Shown in pieces: positions 53,622 to 63,335 of a DNA stretch of 64,000 bases (position 1 is its first letter; each line of letters starts with the position of its first letter). Under the pieces are notes generated by a model. The model made no database searches. It saw only the letters and a program-made list of their open reading frames with translations, and had not been told where the DNA came from. This DNA comes from Pseudarthrobacter phenanthrenivorans. GTDB lineage: Bacteria > Actinomycetota > Actinomycetes > Actinomycetales > Micrococcaceae. The position numbers and the translations under genes were made by a program. The stretch is from positions 1 through 64,000 of the forward strand of contig NZ_JWTB01000009.1 of assembly GCF_000813845.1 (NCBI RefSeq), written 5' to 3'.

Positions 53622-54494
53622 CTAAGACGTGCTGTCCACCACCCGGCCCGGTGCCCCCGGCAGGCCTGCCTCCCATTCCCGGTAGAGGTCCGGCCGGCGC
53701 TCGCGCAGGTAAGGCACGTCCTTGCGTGCCCGCCGGACGCCGGCGGCGTCAAGCTTGGCGAACAGCAGGTCAGGATCCGTCCCGCCCTGGGCGAGGAGTC
53801 CGCCGTCGGGTCCTGCCACCACGCTTCCGCCGCCGAACGTGTAGACGTCCTCATGCCCGCAGTGGTTGGCATAGGCGATATTGAGCTGGCTCTCCAGCGC
53901 CCGCGCACGGACAAGCACCTGGGGTACGGCGTGGAAACCGGTGGACAGGGCGGTGGGCACCAGGAGCAGTTCCGCGCCCCGGGCCGCCGCTGCCCGGGCG
54001 GTCTCGGGAAACTCGATGTCGTAACAGATCAGCAGGGAAGTCCGGAGGCCCTGGAAATCCACGACGGCGGGAGGTTGCGCTGCTGCGATGAACGCCGCGC
54101 GTTCCTCGTCACCAAAGAGATGCACCTTGGCGTAGCTCAGAAGCTCTGCGCCGGAGGCATCCACCAGGCTTGCCGATATATGCCATGCCGGCTCGCCGCC
54201 CGCCTCATCCTTGCCGGCGCTGCGGGCCGCGCCGGTAAGGGCCGGCAGGCTGTACACGAGCGCGATGCCGTTCCGGCGGGCGATGCCGGCGAGGTGTTCG
54301 CGGATACCGGGAAGCCGGGCCGGGTCCAATTCGGCCCGCAGCCTGGCCGGGGCATACCCGCAAGGAAACAGTTCGGGGGTGAGGAGTACGTTGGCACCTT
54401 CCTGCGCAGCCCGGCGCGCGGCATCATCCATTGTCCGGAGATTGGCCTCGACGTCCAGGACCACGGCGTTCGCCTGCAGGACGGACAGCAGCAT
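53622..54494 (-). CDS. davA: carbon-nitrogen hydrolase, 5-aminovaleramidase-like (DavA type)
   Basis: 290-residue nitrilase-superfamily amidase. Catalytic triad Glu41 (LLTPELFPCGY), Lys123 (YAKVHLFGDEE) and Cys157 (LLICYDIEFPE) is intact. The blocks LLICYDIEFPETAR, GAELLLVPTA and VPYLRERRPDLY resemble P. putida DavA, which hydrolyses the amide made by DavB to 5-aminovalerate. Start at the ATG at 54492-54494 with AAGGTG 6 nt upstream, rather than a GTG three codons earlier. It converges on pucR, so it is not co-transcribed with davB. Confidence 0.8.
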   Translation of the reverse strand: MLLSVLQANAVVLDVEANLRTMDDAARRAAQEGANVLLTPELFPCGYAPARLRAELDPARLPGIREHLAGIARRNGIALVYSLPALTGAARSAGKDEAGGEPAWHISASLVDASGAELLSYAKVHLFGDEERAAFIAAAQPPAVVDFQGLRTSLLICYDIEFPETARAAAARGAELLLVPTALSTGFHAVPQVLVRARALESQLNIAYANHCGHEDVYTFGGGSVVAGPDGGLLAQGGTDPDLLFAKLDAAGVRRARKDVPYLRERRPDLYREWEAGLPGAPGRVVDSTS

Positions 54495-54681
54495 CGTTAC
54501 CACCTTCTGTTGGCCGGTCCGCGGAACGGGCGCACCGGAGCGTTCTCACTTCCAGCGTAGTCAGCACTCCGGCAGGCCTCCGGGTCTTTTGGACCCGGCA
54601 ACCCTCCGGCCGGGTCGGAATGCACGGCGCGGTCCGGTATGCCCGTCTCCACGTTCAGTGAATGTCCATCCATTCGCCTAA

Positions 54682-54716
54682 TGCGTTAACTTCTTGACTA
54701 CAAGAGCAGCGATAGG
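54682..54716 (+). promoter_or_regulatory. ROK-gene promoter with shared operator element (copy 1)
   Basis: Begins TGCGTTAA, then CTTGAC at 54693-54698 (TTGACT as -35), ACAA and AGC. The core GTTAA-N4-TTGAC is an inverted repeat overlapping the -35 box. About 25 of 32 bases align without gaps with the element in front of the sugar-transporter operon (55943-55977). Confidence 0.65.
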
Positions 54717-54730
54717 GCAATCTTCTTAGC

Positions 54731-55921
54731 ATGTCCCCAACCCCGCGCTCAACGAGGAGCAAACCCAAGAATCCGGGCTCCCAGTCCGCCCTCCGGCAAC
54801 TGAACCAGCAGCGGATCATCGAGACTTTGATGGGCGGCCCGTCGACGCAGGCGGAGCTCGCCCGGCAGACGGGACTGTCCACCGCCACCGTCTCGAACAT
54901 CGTCAAGATCATGCTCGATTCCGGTCTGGCGTCAACAGAGCCCATCACCAGTTCGGGGCGACGGGCCCTGAACGTCAGGCTGAACAGCAACGGGGCCGTG
55001 GCAGTCGGGATCGACTTCGGCCGGCGGCACCTGCGGGTGGTCCTCGCCTCATTGAGCTACCACGTCATTGCGGAGGAGTCGGTAATGCTCCCCCTGGGCC
55101 ACCAGGCGGACGACGGCATCCAGGCCGCCGTGGCCCTGCTGGAGAAGCTGCTGCGGGAAAGCGGGGTGGAACGCTCCTCCGTCGTCGGGGCCGGCGTCGG
55201 CATTCCGGGGCCCATCGACCGGCGGACGGGAACGGTCGCCCAAGGCGCCATCCTCCCGGAGTGGGTAGGCATCAACATCCTTCAGCACCTTGAGGAAACC
55301 TTGAGAATCCCCGTGTTTGTTGACAACGACGCCAACCTGGGCGCCTGGTCGGAGGTGACCTGGGGGCAGCATTCGGGGGTCAGCAACCTGCTGTTCCTGA
55401 AGATCGGATCGGGCATCGGCGCCGGCCTGATCCTCAACGGCGCCCCCTATTACGGCAACGTTGGCATCACCGGCGAGATCGGGCATGCCACCATCCACGA
55501 ACAGGGCCTGGTGTGCCGCTGCGGCAACCGCGGATGCCTCGAAACCATCGCCTCAACCACCACCATGATCGAACTCCTCAGCCGCGGCGAGGACCGCCCC
55601 ATGACCCCCGCCGATATCGTCCGCAAGGCGTTGAACCGGGATTCAGCCACGCTGCGCGTGGTGGACGACGCCGGCCTTGCGGTAGGGCGTGCGCTGGGCA
55701 ATGTAGCCAACCTGATCAATCCAGAGGTGATCGTGGTTGGCGGCCCTCTGGCAGGGCTGGGAAACATCCTGCTGGACCCCATCCGGAGGGGTTTGATCCG
55801 GCATGCGGTGCCCGTGATCGGCGAGACCACAACCCTTGCCATGTCCTCGCTGGGCGACCGCGCGGAGGCCCTCGGAGCAGCCGCGCTGGTCTTCCAGCAC
55901 GCGGGAATCCGCAAGCCGTAG
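54731..55921 (+). CDS. ROK-family transcriptional regulator
   Basis: 396-residue repressor of the NagC/XylR/Mlc type. N-terminal winged helix (LRQLNQQRIIETLMGGPSTQAELARQTGLSTATVSNIVKIMLDSGL) joined to a sugar-kinase-like ROK domain: GIDFGRRHLRVVLA, VGIPGPIDRRTG, FVDNDANLGAWSE, GEIGHATI and the zinc motif CRCGNRGCLE. Sugar binding would relieve repression. It lies 131 nt upstream of the mmsAB-chvE operon on the same strand, and both carry the same promoter element. Confidence 0.94.
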   Translation: MSPTPRSTRSKPKNPGSQSALRQLNQQRIIETLMGGPSTQAELARQTGLSTATVSNIVKIMLDSGLASTEPITSSGRRALNVRLNSNGAVAVGIDFGRRHLRVVLASLSYHVIAEESVMLPLGHQADDGIQAAVALLEKLLRESGVERSSVVGAGVGIPGPIDRRTGTVAQGAILPEWVGINILQHLEETLRIPVFVDNDANLGAWSEVTWGQHSGVSNLLFLKIGSGIGAGLILNGAPYYGNVGITGEIGHATIHEQGLVCRCGNRGCLETIASTTTMIELLSRGEDRPMTPADIVRKALNRDSATLRVVDDAGLAVGRALGNVANLINPEVIVVGGPLAGLGNILLDPIRRGLIRHAVPVIGETTTLAMSSLGDRAEALGAAALVFQHAGIRKP

Positions 55922-55942
55922 ACCAATTCGTTACCCGGCAAT

Positions 55943-55977
55943 TGCGTTAAAGACTTGACGACAACAGCTGTGATCCA
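55943..55977 (+). promoter_or_regulatory. mmsA promoter with shared ROK operator element (copy 2)
   Basis: TGCGTTAA at 55943-55950, CTTGAC at 55954-55959 (TTGACG as -35), ACAA and AGC follow at the same spacing as copy 1; the GTTAA-N4-TTGAC inverted repeat is conserved. A CRP-like GTGA-TCCAGT-TTAC (7 of 8 core positions) starts at 55970, downstream of the -35 box. Confidence 0.65.
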
Positions 55978-56052
55978 GTTTACTTTTGGTTCAGACGGCC
56001 CTGCGCTTTGCCGGCCGGACAAAGAAGTCATTGCATTGGAGGGTTAGGGCTC

Positions 56053-57612
<1,560 letters not shown>

Positions 57613-57656
57613 CCCTCTGGCCCATCCAGAACCTTCCGGACACAAGGACTGACACC

Positions 57657-58940
57657 ATGAACGCCCTCAAAAAGCTGTTTGGCGGAAACACCCGCCAATT
57701 CGGCATGATCTTCGCCCTCGTGGCCCTGATCATTTTCTTCCAGTTCGCCACCGAAGGCCGGACCCTTACCCCCGGCAACGTCATCAACCTCTTCAACGGC
57801 AACTCCTACATCCTGATCCTGGCCATCGGCATGGTGCTGGTGATCATCGCAGGCCACATCGACCTCTCGGTCGGTTCGGTCGCCGCATTCGTCGGGGTTA
57901 CCGTCGCCCTTGCCATCCGCGACTGGGGCATCCCCTGGTGGGCCGGTGTCCTGCTGGGACTGGTCCTGGGCGCGGTCATCGGCGCCTGGCAAGGCTGGTG
58001 GACCGCTTATGTGGGCATCCCTGCCTTCATCGTGACCCTGGCCGGCATGCTCCTCTTCCGCGGATTCAACCAGTTCGTCGGCAAGTCCAACACAATCCCC
58101 GTGCCCAGCGACTTCCAGTACCTCGGCTCCGGTTACCTTCCCGAGGTCGGACCGAACACCGGCTACAACAACCTGACGCTGCTGCTGGGCATCGCCATCG
58201 CGGTCTTCGTCGTTGTGGGCGAGCTGCGCTCACGGGCCCGTGCCAAGGCGCTGGGCGCCGAGGTACCGGAAATGTGGGTCACCGTGCTGAAGCTGGTCCT
58301 CATCTGCGCCGCCATCCTCTATGCCACGTACCTCTTCGCCACCGGCCGTCCGGGCACCTCCTTCCCGATCCCGGGCCTGATCCTGGCTGTCCTGGTCCTC
58401 ATCTACGGCTTCATCTCCTCCCGCACCATCCTGGGCCGCCACGTCTACGCCGTGGGTGGCAACCGGCACGCTGCCGAGCTGTCCGGTGTCCAGTCGAAGA
58501 AGGTCAACTTCCTGGTCATGATGAACATGTCCATCCTGGCCGGCCTTGCGGGCATGATCTTCGTGGGCCGCTCCACCGCCTCGGGTCCGTTCGACGGCGT
58601 CGGCTGGGAACTTGACGCGATCGCCGCAGTCTTCATTGGCGGCGCGGCAGTGACAGGCGGCGTGGGCACCGTCGTCGGCTCCATCATCGGTGGCCTGGTG
58701 ATGGCGGTACTCAACAACGGCCTGCAGCTCCTGGGCGTCGGCGCCGACCTGACCCAGATCATCAAGGGCCTGGTCCTGCTGATCGCGGTCGCCTTCGACG
58801 TCTACAACAAGTCCCAGGGCAAGCGCTCGATCATCGGCATGCTGACCCGGAACATGAACCGTCCCACTGCGGGTCCCAGCAACCCCATCCAGCCCGACGA
58901 AACCACCTCCACCAAGGAAGCGATCGCCAGGGAAGCCTGA
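57657..58940 (+). CDS. mmsB: multiple-monosaccharide ABC transporter permease
   Basis: 427-residue CUT2 permease (MmsB/GguB/XylH). NGNSYILILAIGMVLVIIAGHIDLSVGSVAAFVG and GRHVYAVGGNRHAAELSGVQSKKVNFLVMMNMS are diagnostic of the family; about 10 helices and a polar Thr/Ser-rich C-terminal tail. AAGGA 9 nt before the ATG. The 427-residue length is that of the MmsB/XylH subgroup instead of shorter RbsC. Confidence 0.95.
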   Translation: MNALKKLFGGNTRQFGMIFALVALIIFFQFATEGRTLTPGNVINLFNGNSYILILAIGMVLVIIAGHIDLSVGSVAAFVGVTVALAIRDWGIPWWAGVLLGLVLGAVIGAWQGWWTAYVGIPAFIVTLAGMLLFRGFNQFVGKSNTIPVPSDFQYLGSGYLPEVGPNTGYNNLTLLLGIAIAVFVVVGELRSRARAKALGAEVPEMWVTVLKLVLICAAILYATYLFATGRPGTSFPIPGLILAVLVLIYGFISSRTILGRHVYAVGGNRHAAELSGVQSKKVNFLVMMNMSILAGLAGMIFVGRSTASGPFDGVGWELDAIAAVFIGGAAVTGGVGTVVGSIIGGLVMAVLNNGLQLLGVGADLTQIIKGLVLLIAVAFDVYNKSQGKRSIIGMLTRNMNRPTAGPSNPIQPDETTSTKEAIAREA

Positions 58941-58989
58941 AGTTTGCAGCCTGAATACTGTTCCATCACACAAAGAAAGAGAACCAACA

Positions 58990-60090
58990 ATGCGAATGTT
59001 TGGTAAAGCAGGAAAGGCCGCAGCGGTTGCTGCCATCGCAGCACTGGCGCTGACGGGCTGTGGCCGCTCGGACAGCGGCAGCTCGGGCGGAGCCAGCGGA
59101 GGGGCCGGAGGATTCGACCAGAACTCCTCCATCGGTGTCGCCCTTCCGCAGAAGACCAGTGAGAACTGGGTCCTGGCCGAGAAGCTCTTCAACGACGGGC
59201 TCAACGGTGCCGGGTTCAAGGCTGACGTCCAGTTCGCCAACGGCGGCGTGTCGGAGCAGCAGAACCAGATCAGTGCCATGGTCACCAAGGGTGCCAAGGT
59301 CATCATCGTGGGCGCCATCGACGGTTCCCAGCTGGGTACCCAGCTCAAGCAGGCCAAGGACGCCGGCGCCACCGTCATCGCCTACGACCGGCTTCTGCTG
59401 AACACGGACAACGTCGACTACTACGTGGCCTACGACAACTTCAAGGTCGGTGTCCTTCAGGGCCAGGCCCTGCTGGACGGGCTCAAGGCCAAGAAGCCGT
59501 CCGGCCCGTACAACATCGAACTGTTCGCCGGTTCCCCTGACGATGCCAACGCCAAGGTCTTCTTCAACGGCGCCATGAGCGTCCTGAAGCCCAAGATCGA
59601 TGACGGCACCCTCAAGGTCGTGTCGGGCCAGAGCAGTTTCGAGCAGGCCGTGACCCAGGGCTGGAAGGCTGAAAACGCCCAGCGCCGCATGGACACGCTG
59701 CTCAGCGGCAACTACACGTCCGCGAACCTGGATGGCGTTCTGTCCCCCAACGACACCCTGGCCCGCGCGGTACTGACCTCCGTCAAGGCCGCCGGCAAGC
59801 CGATCCCGGTCGTCACCGGACAGGACTCAGAGGTTGAGTCGGTCAAGTCGATCATGGCGGGCGAGCAGTACTCCACCATTAACAAGGACACCCGCAAGCT
59901 CGTCGAGCACGCCATCACCATGGTGAAGGATCTGCAGGCCGGCAAGAAGCCTGAGGTCAACGACGACAAGTCCTACAACAACGGCAACAAGGTTGTTCCC
60001 GCCTACCTGCTGGAGCCGGTCATCGTGACCTCCGCCAACGTCAAGACGGCCTACACGGACGATCCGGTACTCGGCCCGATCACCAAGTAG
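58990..60090 (+). CDS. chvE: multiple-monosaccharide-binding lipoprotein (ChvE type)
   Basis: 366-residue sugar-binding lipoprotein. Lipobox LTGC with Cys24, Ser/Gly linker, then SIGVALPQKTSENWVLAEKLFNDGL and VIAYDRLLLNTDNVDYYVAYDNFKVG, as in ChvE/GguC-linked binders of galactose, arabinose, xylose and glucose. Lies 49 nt after mmsB and ends the operon at a terminator. Confidence 0.94.
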   Translation: MRMFGKAGKAAAVAAIAALALTGCGRSDSGSSGGASGGAGGFDQNSSIGVALPQKTSENWVLAEKLFNDGLNGAGFKADVQFANGGVSEQQNQISAMVTKGAKVIIVGAIDGSQLGTQLKQAKDAGATVIAYDRLLLNTDNVDYYVAYDNFKVGVLQGQALLDGLKAKKPSGPYNIELFAGSPDDANAKVFFNGAMSVLKPKIDDGTLKVVSGQSSFEQAVTQGWKAENAQRRMDTLLSGNYTSANLDGVLSPNDTLARAVLTSVKAAGKPIPVVTGQDSEVESVKSIMAGEQYSTINKDTRKLVEHAITMVKDLQAGKKPEVNDDKSYNNGNKVVPAYLLEPVIVTSANVKTAYTDDPVLGPITK

Positions 60091-60104
60091 CACCTTCCCT
60101 TACA

Positions 60105-60146
60105 GAACAGCCCGGTCCCCTCATGGGGTCCGGGCTGTTCCCTTTA
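60105..60146 (+). terminator. terminator of mmsAB-chvE
   Basis: Stem GAACAGCCCGG (60105-60115) / complement (60130-60140) continuing through one mismatch into CCCC/GGGG around loop TCAT, followed by CCTTTAA. It lies between convergent chvE and pectate lyase genes. Confidence 0.75.
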
Positions 60147-60166
60147 AGCGGGCTTTCCTGCTCCTG

Positions 60167-61660
60167 TTACTGCTTCACGGTCAGTACTCCCGGCCCGGTG
60201 AACTGCACGGCATGGTTCTTGACCGCCTGCGGCGTGGTGAACGCTTTGTAGCCGTAGACATCCGCCGGGTTCCAGCCCACGTCCGTAGTGAATTCCCAGC
60301 CCGTCCAGTCGGGAGCGGGCGAGCCGCTTGCCGCGGCTTCGGCGAGCGCCGTTTCCCGGTGCTGTTCGAAGGAGGCCCTGGCGATCGCATCGAGGTCCGC
60401 CGGCTGGCCGTTGAACCAGGAGCCCGTGTCGCTGAAGCGATGGCCGTTGTAACTGCTGACCATGATCGACGGGTCGGCGCCGGGCCCGGTCAATTCGAAG
60501 GCATTGCGTTCGGAGAAGATCCGGGACTCGTAGCCGGCTCCCAGGAAGTAGCTGCTCCCGCCCTGGGCTTCGCTGGTGAGCGGGTAGTAGGGATCATCGG
60601 TGCTCCCCGTGAAGTAGTTGTTAACCACGTGCACCTGGCCGAACCGGACGCGGGGCGCACGTTGCTGCAGGTTTTCGAAGTAGTTGCCGATGTAGCTAAC
60701 CCGCAGCTTGCCACCATCCTTGTCCACGTGTTCATCGCCGGAACCAAGCAGCATGGTCTTGTCATGGTTGGAAAGCCTGCTGTTGGAAATCGTCACGAAA
60801 TCCGTGCCGTCCTTGAGGTCCAACAGGCCGTCGTGCCGGTTGGCCGGTTTGCCGTTGGGACCCAGCGGCGCCTCACTGTCCGGGAAGCGGCCATCGGACA
60901 GACGCACGTGGTCGATCCAGAGATGGTCGGACGTAACAGAGGAAACAGCATCGAACCGTGCGTTCCAAGCACCGTTTCCATCGTCGGGTGACCAAGTCGT
61001 GAAGTAGTCGACCGGAGCCTCAACGCTCAGGTTCCGGAGCACGACGTTCGTGGCGCTTAGGATCACGATATTGGCGCCCACGAAGCCTGAGTCCGGGCCC
61101 AGCCCGATCACGGTGGTGTTGCTGGGGATGCTGACCTCGATCTGTCGCTTCATGTTGTTGCTTCCGGTCTGCCGCAACTGCCGCTGCTTCTTGCAGTAGT
61201 CGAAGGTCTGGTCGCTCCACACCTTGCCGTCCGGACCGAAGCAGGAGATGTACTTGGCAATGTCGTAGCCTGCTGCGTAGTCCTGCTCGCCGAGGATGCG
61301 CCCGTCCAGTGCCTGGTTTCCGTCGATGGTTCCCTTGACGTAGATGACCTTGGGTGCAGTGGGCTGGCCGTTATTGGCCAGGGCCGCTTTCAGTTCACTG
61401 AGCGTGCCTACCTCGTAGCGGCTTCCGGCGGGTGCGCCGGCGCCGCCGTCTGTGCCGCGTCCGACGGCGGCCCAGCCGGTAGGTGCCGGGTCGTCGGCTT
61501 TGATGACCCCACCTCCCGTCGGGGCAGGGCTGGCCGGGGCCGGAGCCGCCAAAACAAGCCCGGCGGCGAGAGCAGTGGCCACGGAGACTGCGATCGCACC
61601 ACTGCGGCGCAATCGTCGGTTTGCAGGTGATGGTGCGGGAGACTTCGTTTCGGACTTCAT
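60167..61660 (-). CDS. secreted pectate lyase, polysaccharide lyase family 1 type
   Basis: 497-residue extracellular enzyme cleaving polygalacturonate by beta-elimination. A long signal peptide (RRLRRSGAIAVSVATALAAGLVLAAPAPA; twin Arg present but no full Tat motif) precedes the parallel beta-helix domain. PL1 landmarks: TTVIGLGPDSGFVG, DHLWIDHVRLSDG (vWiDH), and the catalytic-Arg motif APRVRFGQVHVVNNYF (RxPxxR region). Start at the ATG at 61658-61660; another ATG six codons earlier is possible. Convergent with the sugar transporter; its promoter carries the LacI-type 12-mer. Confidence 0.92.
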   Translation of the reverse strand: MKSETKSPAPSPANRRLRRSGAIAVSVATALAAGLVLAAPAPASPAPTGGGVIKADDPAPTGWAAVGRGTDGGAGAPAGSRYEVGTLSELKAALANNGQPTAPKVIYVKGTIDGNQALDGRILGEQDYAAGYDIAKYISCFGPDGKVWSDQTFDYCKKQRQLRQTGSNNMKRQIEVSIPSNTTVIGLGPDSGFVGANIVILSATNVVLRNLSVEAPVDYFTTWSPDDGNGAWNARFDAVSSVTSDHLWIDHVRLSDGRFPDSEAPLGPNGKPANRHDGLLDLKDGTDFVTISNSRLSNHDKTMLLGSGDEHVDKDGGKLRVSYIGNYFENLQQRAPRVRFGQVHVVNNYFTGSTDDPYYPLTSEAQGGSSYFLGAGYESRIFSERNAFELTGPGADPSIMVSSYNGHRFSDTGSWFNGQPADLDAIARASFEQHRETALAEAAASGSPAPDWTGWEFTTDVGWNPADVYGYKAFTTPQAVKNHAVQFTGPGVLTVKQ

Positions 61661-61737
61661 CGGCCTAATTTCCGGCATGCCAAACAGACCACATGCCTTG
61701 GTATGTGCTGGATCGGTTGGAAAACTGCGATCGCTCA

Positions 61738-61795
61738 GAAAACGCTTTCCCGAGCTGACGGTTCATTTTTACGTGGCTCATGACAAACCTGTCAA
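61738..61795 (-). promoter_or_regulatory. pectate-lyase promoter and LacI-type operator
   Basis: Minus strand: -35 TTGACA (61790-61795), 18-nt spacer, -10-like TAAAAA (61766-61771), then GAAAGCGTTTTC (61738-61749) just downstream of the predicted start point. The 12-mer is identical to that at the orphan sugar-binding gene. A roadblock-type repressor site is the simplest reading. Confidence 0.65.
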
Positions 61796-61905
61796 GAGTC
61801 CTTCACAGGACAAACACAGGTACGGCCGGATCACTGCACAGGATCTCCGGCGAAGGTTGATCCGAAGCCGGCCCTCCGCGCCGGCACCTGAGTCTTAGGA
61901 GTAAC

Positions 61906-63333
61906 GTGAGCGTCCTTGCCCGGAGTGTAGGTAACGCCTTCAGAAACAAGGTCCGCACCGCAGCGGTTGTCGCGGTGCTGGCCGTCGCCATTGGCCTAGC
62001 ATTGGCGATGCTCGTGGCCAACCAGGCGGTGGGGGCCAAAGTCCAGGAGCTGAATGCCTCCGTGGGCACCGTCCTGACCGTCAACCCCGCTGGTGGGCAG
62101 GGTTTCGAAGGCGGTGGCGAGCCCCTCACGGCGGACCAGGCAGCCACGGCTGCCGGCGTGCCCAACGTCAGTGCCGTCGTCGGGACCTCATCCCTGCGGC
62201 TCCGCAATGCGGCTGAACAAGCGGCGCAGGCGGCGGCCGGCCAGGCAGGCCAGGCAGGACAGGGTGGACCCGGAGGCCAGTCCGCAACCACCCTGACCAC
62301 CAGCCTCACCGCGGCTGTGGAAGCCGGCACCCTGGGCAACCGCAACCAGCAGGCCAATGGCACCGCCGGTACCTCCGGCAGCACCGGAACCACGCAGCGC
62401 GTCAGATCGCTCCCCATCACCGCCACCGGTGTTGGCGCCGAAGTGGACACCACGGGCAAGGCCCTGAACATCACCCGGGGCTCCGGGCTCGGCGACTACA
62501 CCGCTGCATCCACCGGCGCCCTGCTGGGCACGACCCTTGCCGAAAAGAACAACCTCACGATCGGGTCCGCCTTCACCATCAACGATCAGACCTACACCGT
62601 CTCCGGTTTGTTCGACGCCGGCACCGCCTTTGGCAACAACGCGCTCTACGTCACGCTCCCCACCGCCCAGGCCCTCGCCGGAACACCGGGTGAGCTGTCC
62701 AGCATGATCGTCACGGTCAACTCCATGGACAACGTCGCCACCACCAAGACTGCCCTCCAGTCGGCGCTCGGCACCGACAAGGCCGACGTCACCCAGGGAC
62801 AGAACCTGCAGACGGCGGTCAGCTCCCTGGACAGCGTCAAGAACATCTCCTTCATCGCCTTCATCGCAGCCCTTGGAACAGCCGGCCTGATCATCCTGCT
62901 GATCATGGTGATGCTGGTCCGCGAGCGCCGCCGCGAGATCGGGGTCCTGAAGGCGATCGGCGCACCCAACCGCACCATCGGCCTGCAGTTCGTCCTCGAG
63001 GCCCTGGTCCTGGCGGCCCTGGGCAGCGCGGTGGGCGCCGCCATTGCGTCCTTTGCCAGCGGCAGCATCGCCTCCGCCCTGATCAGCAGCAACACCACCA
63101 CGACACCCACCGCAGGGCGGGGCGTCCCGGGTGCCGGCGGAGGATTCCCCGGCGGGCAGGGCGGACCCTTCGGCGGCGCCTCCCAGTTGCTGAATTCCGT
63201 CACGGCAAGCGCCTCCCCCGGCGTGATCGCCGGAGGCATCGCCGCTTTCTTTGGCGTTGCCATCATCGGAGCCCTGGTTCCCGCGCTGCTCACAGCGCGT
63301 ATCCGTCCCATCGAAGTCCTGCGAGGAGAATAG
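61906..63333 (+). CDS. ABC transporter permease, MacB/FtsX type
   Basis: 475-residue membrane subunit with the four-helix MacB topology: helix 1 (VRTAAVVAVLAVAIGLALAMLVAN), a ~270-residue extracytoplasmic domain, then three helices from FIAFIAALGTAGLIILLIMVMLVRERRREIGVLKAIGAPNRTI to ARIRPIEVLRGE. The outer domain contains a Gln/Ala/Gly-rich stretch (EQAAQAAAGQAGQAGQGG, about residues 104-121) and another Gly/Pro-rich one between the last helices. GTG start with TAGGAG 5 nt upstream. Two nt before its ATPase. Confidence 0.92.
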   Translation: MSVLARSVGNAFRNKVRTAAVVAVLAVAIGLALAMLVANQAVGAKVQELNASVGTVLTVNPAGGQGFEGGGEPLTADQAATAAGVPNVSAVVGTSSLRLRNAAEQAAQAAAGQAGQAGQGGPGGQSATTLTTSLTAAVEAGTLGNRNQQANGTAGTSGSTGTTQRVRSLPITATGVGAEVDTTGKALNITRGSGLGDYTAASTGALLGTTLAEKNNLTIGSAFTINDQTYTVSGLFDAGTAFGNNALYVTLPTAQALAGTPGELSSMIVTVNSMDNVATTKTALQSALGTDKADVTQGQNLQTAVSSLDSVKNISFIAFIAALGTAGLIILLIMVMLVRERRREIGVLKAIGAPNRTIGLQFVLEALVLAALGSAVGAAIASFASGSIASALISSNTTTTPTAGRGVPGAGGGFPGGQGGPFGGASQLLNSVTASASPGVIAGGIAAFFGVAIIGALVPALLTARIRPIEVLRGE

Positions 63334-63335
63334 CC

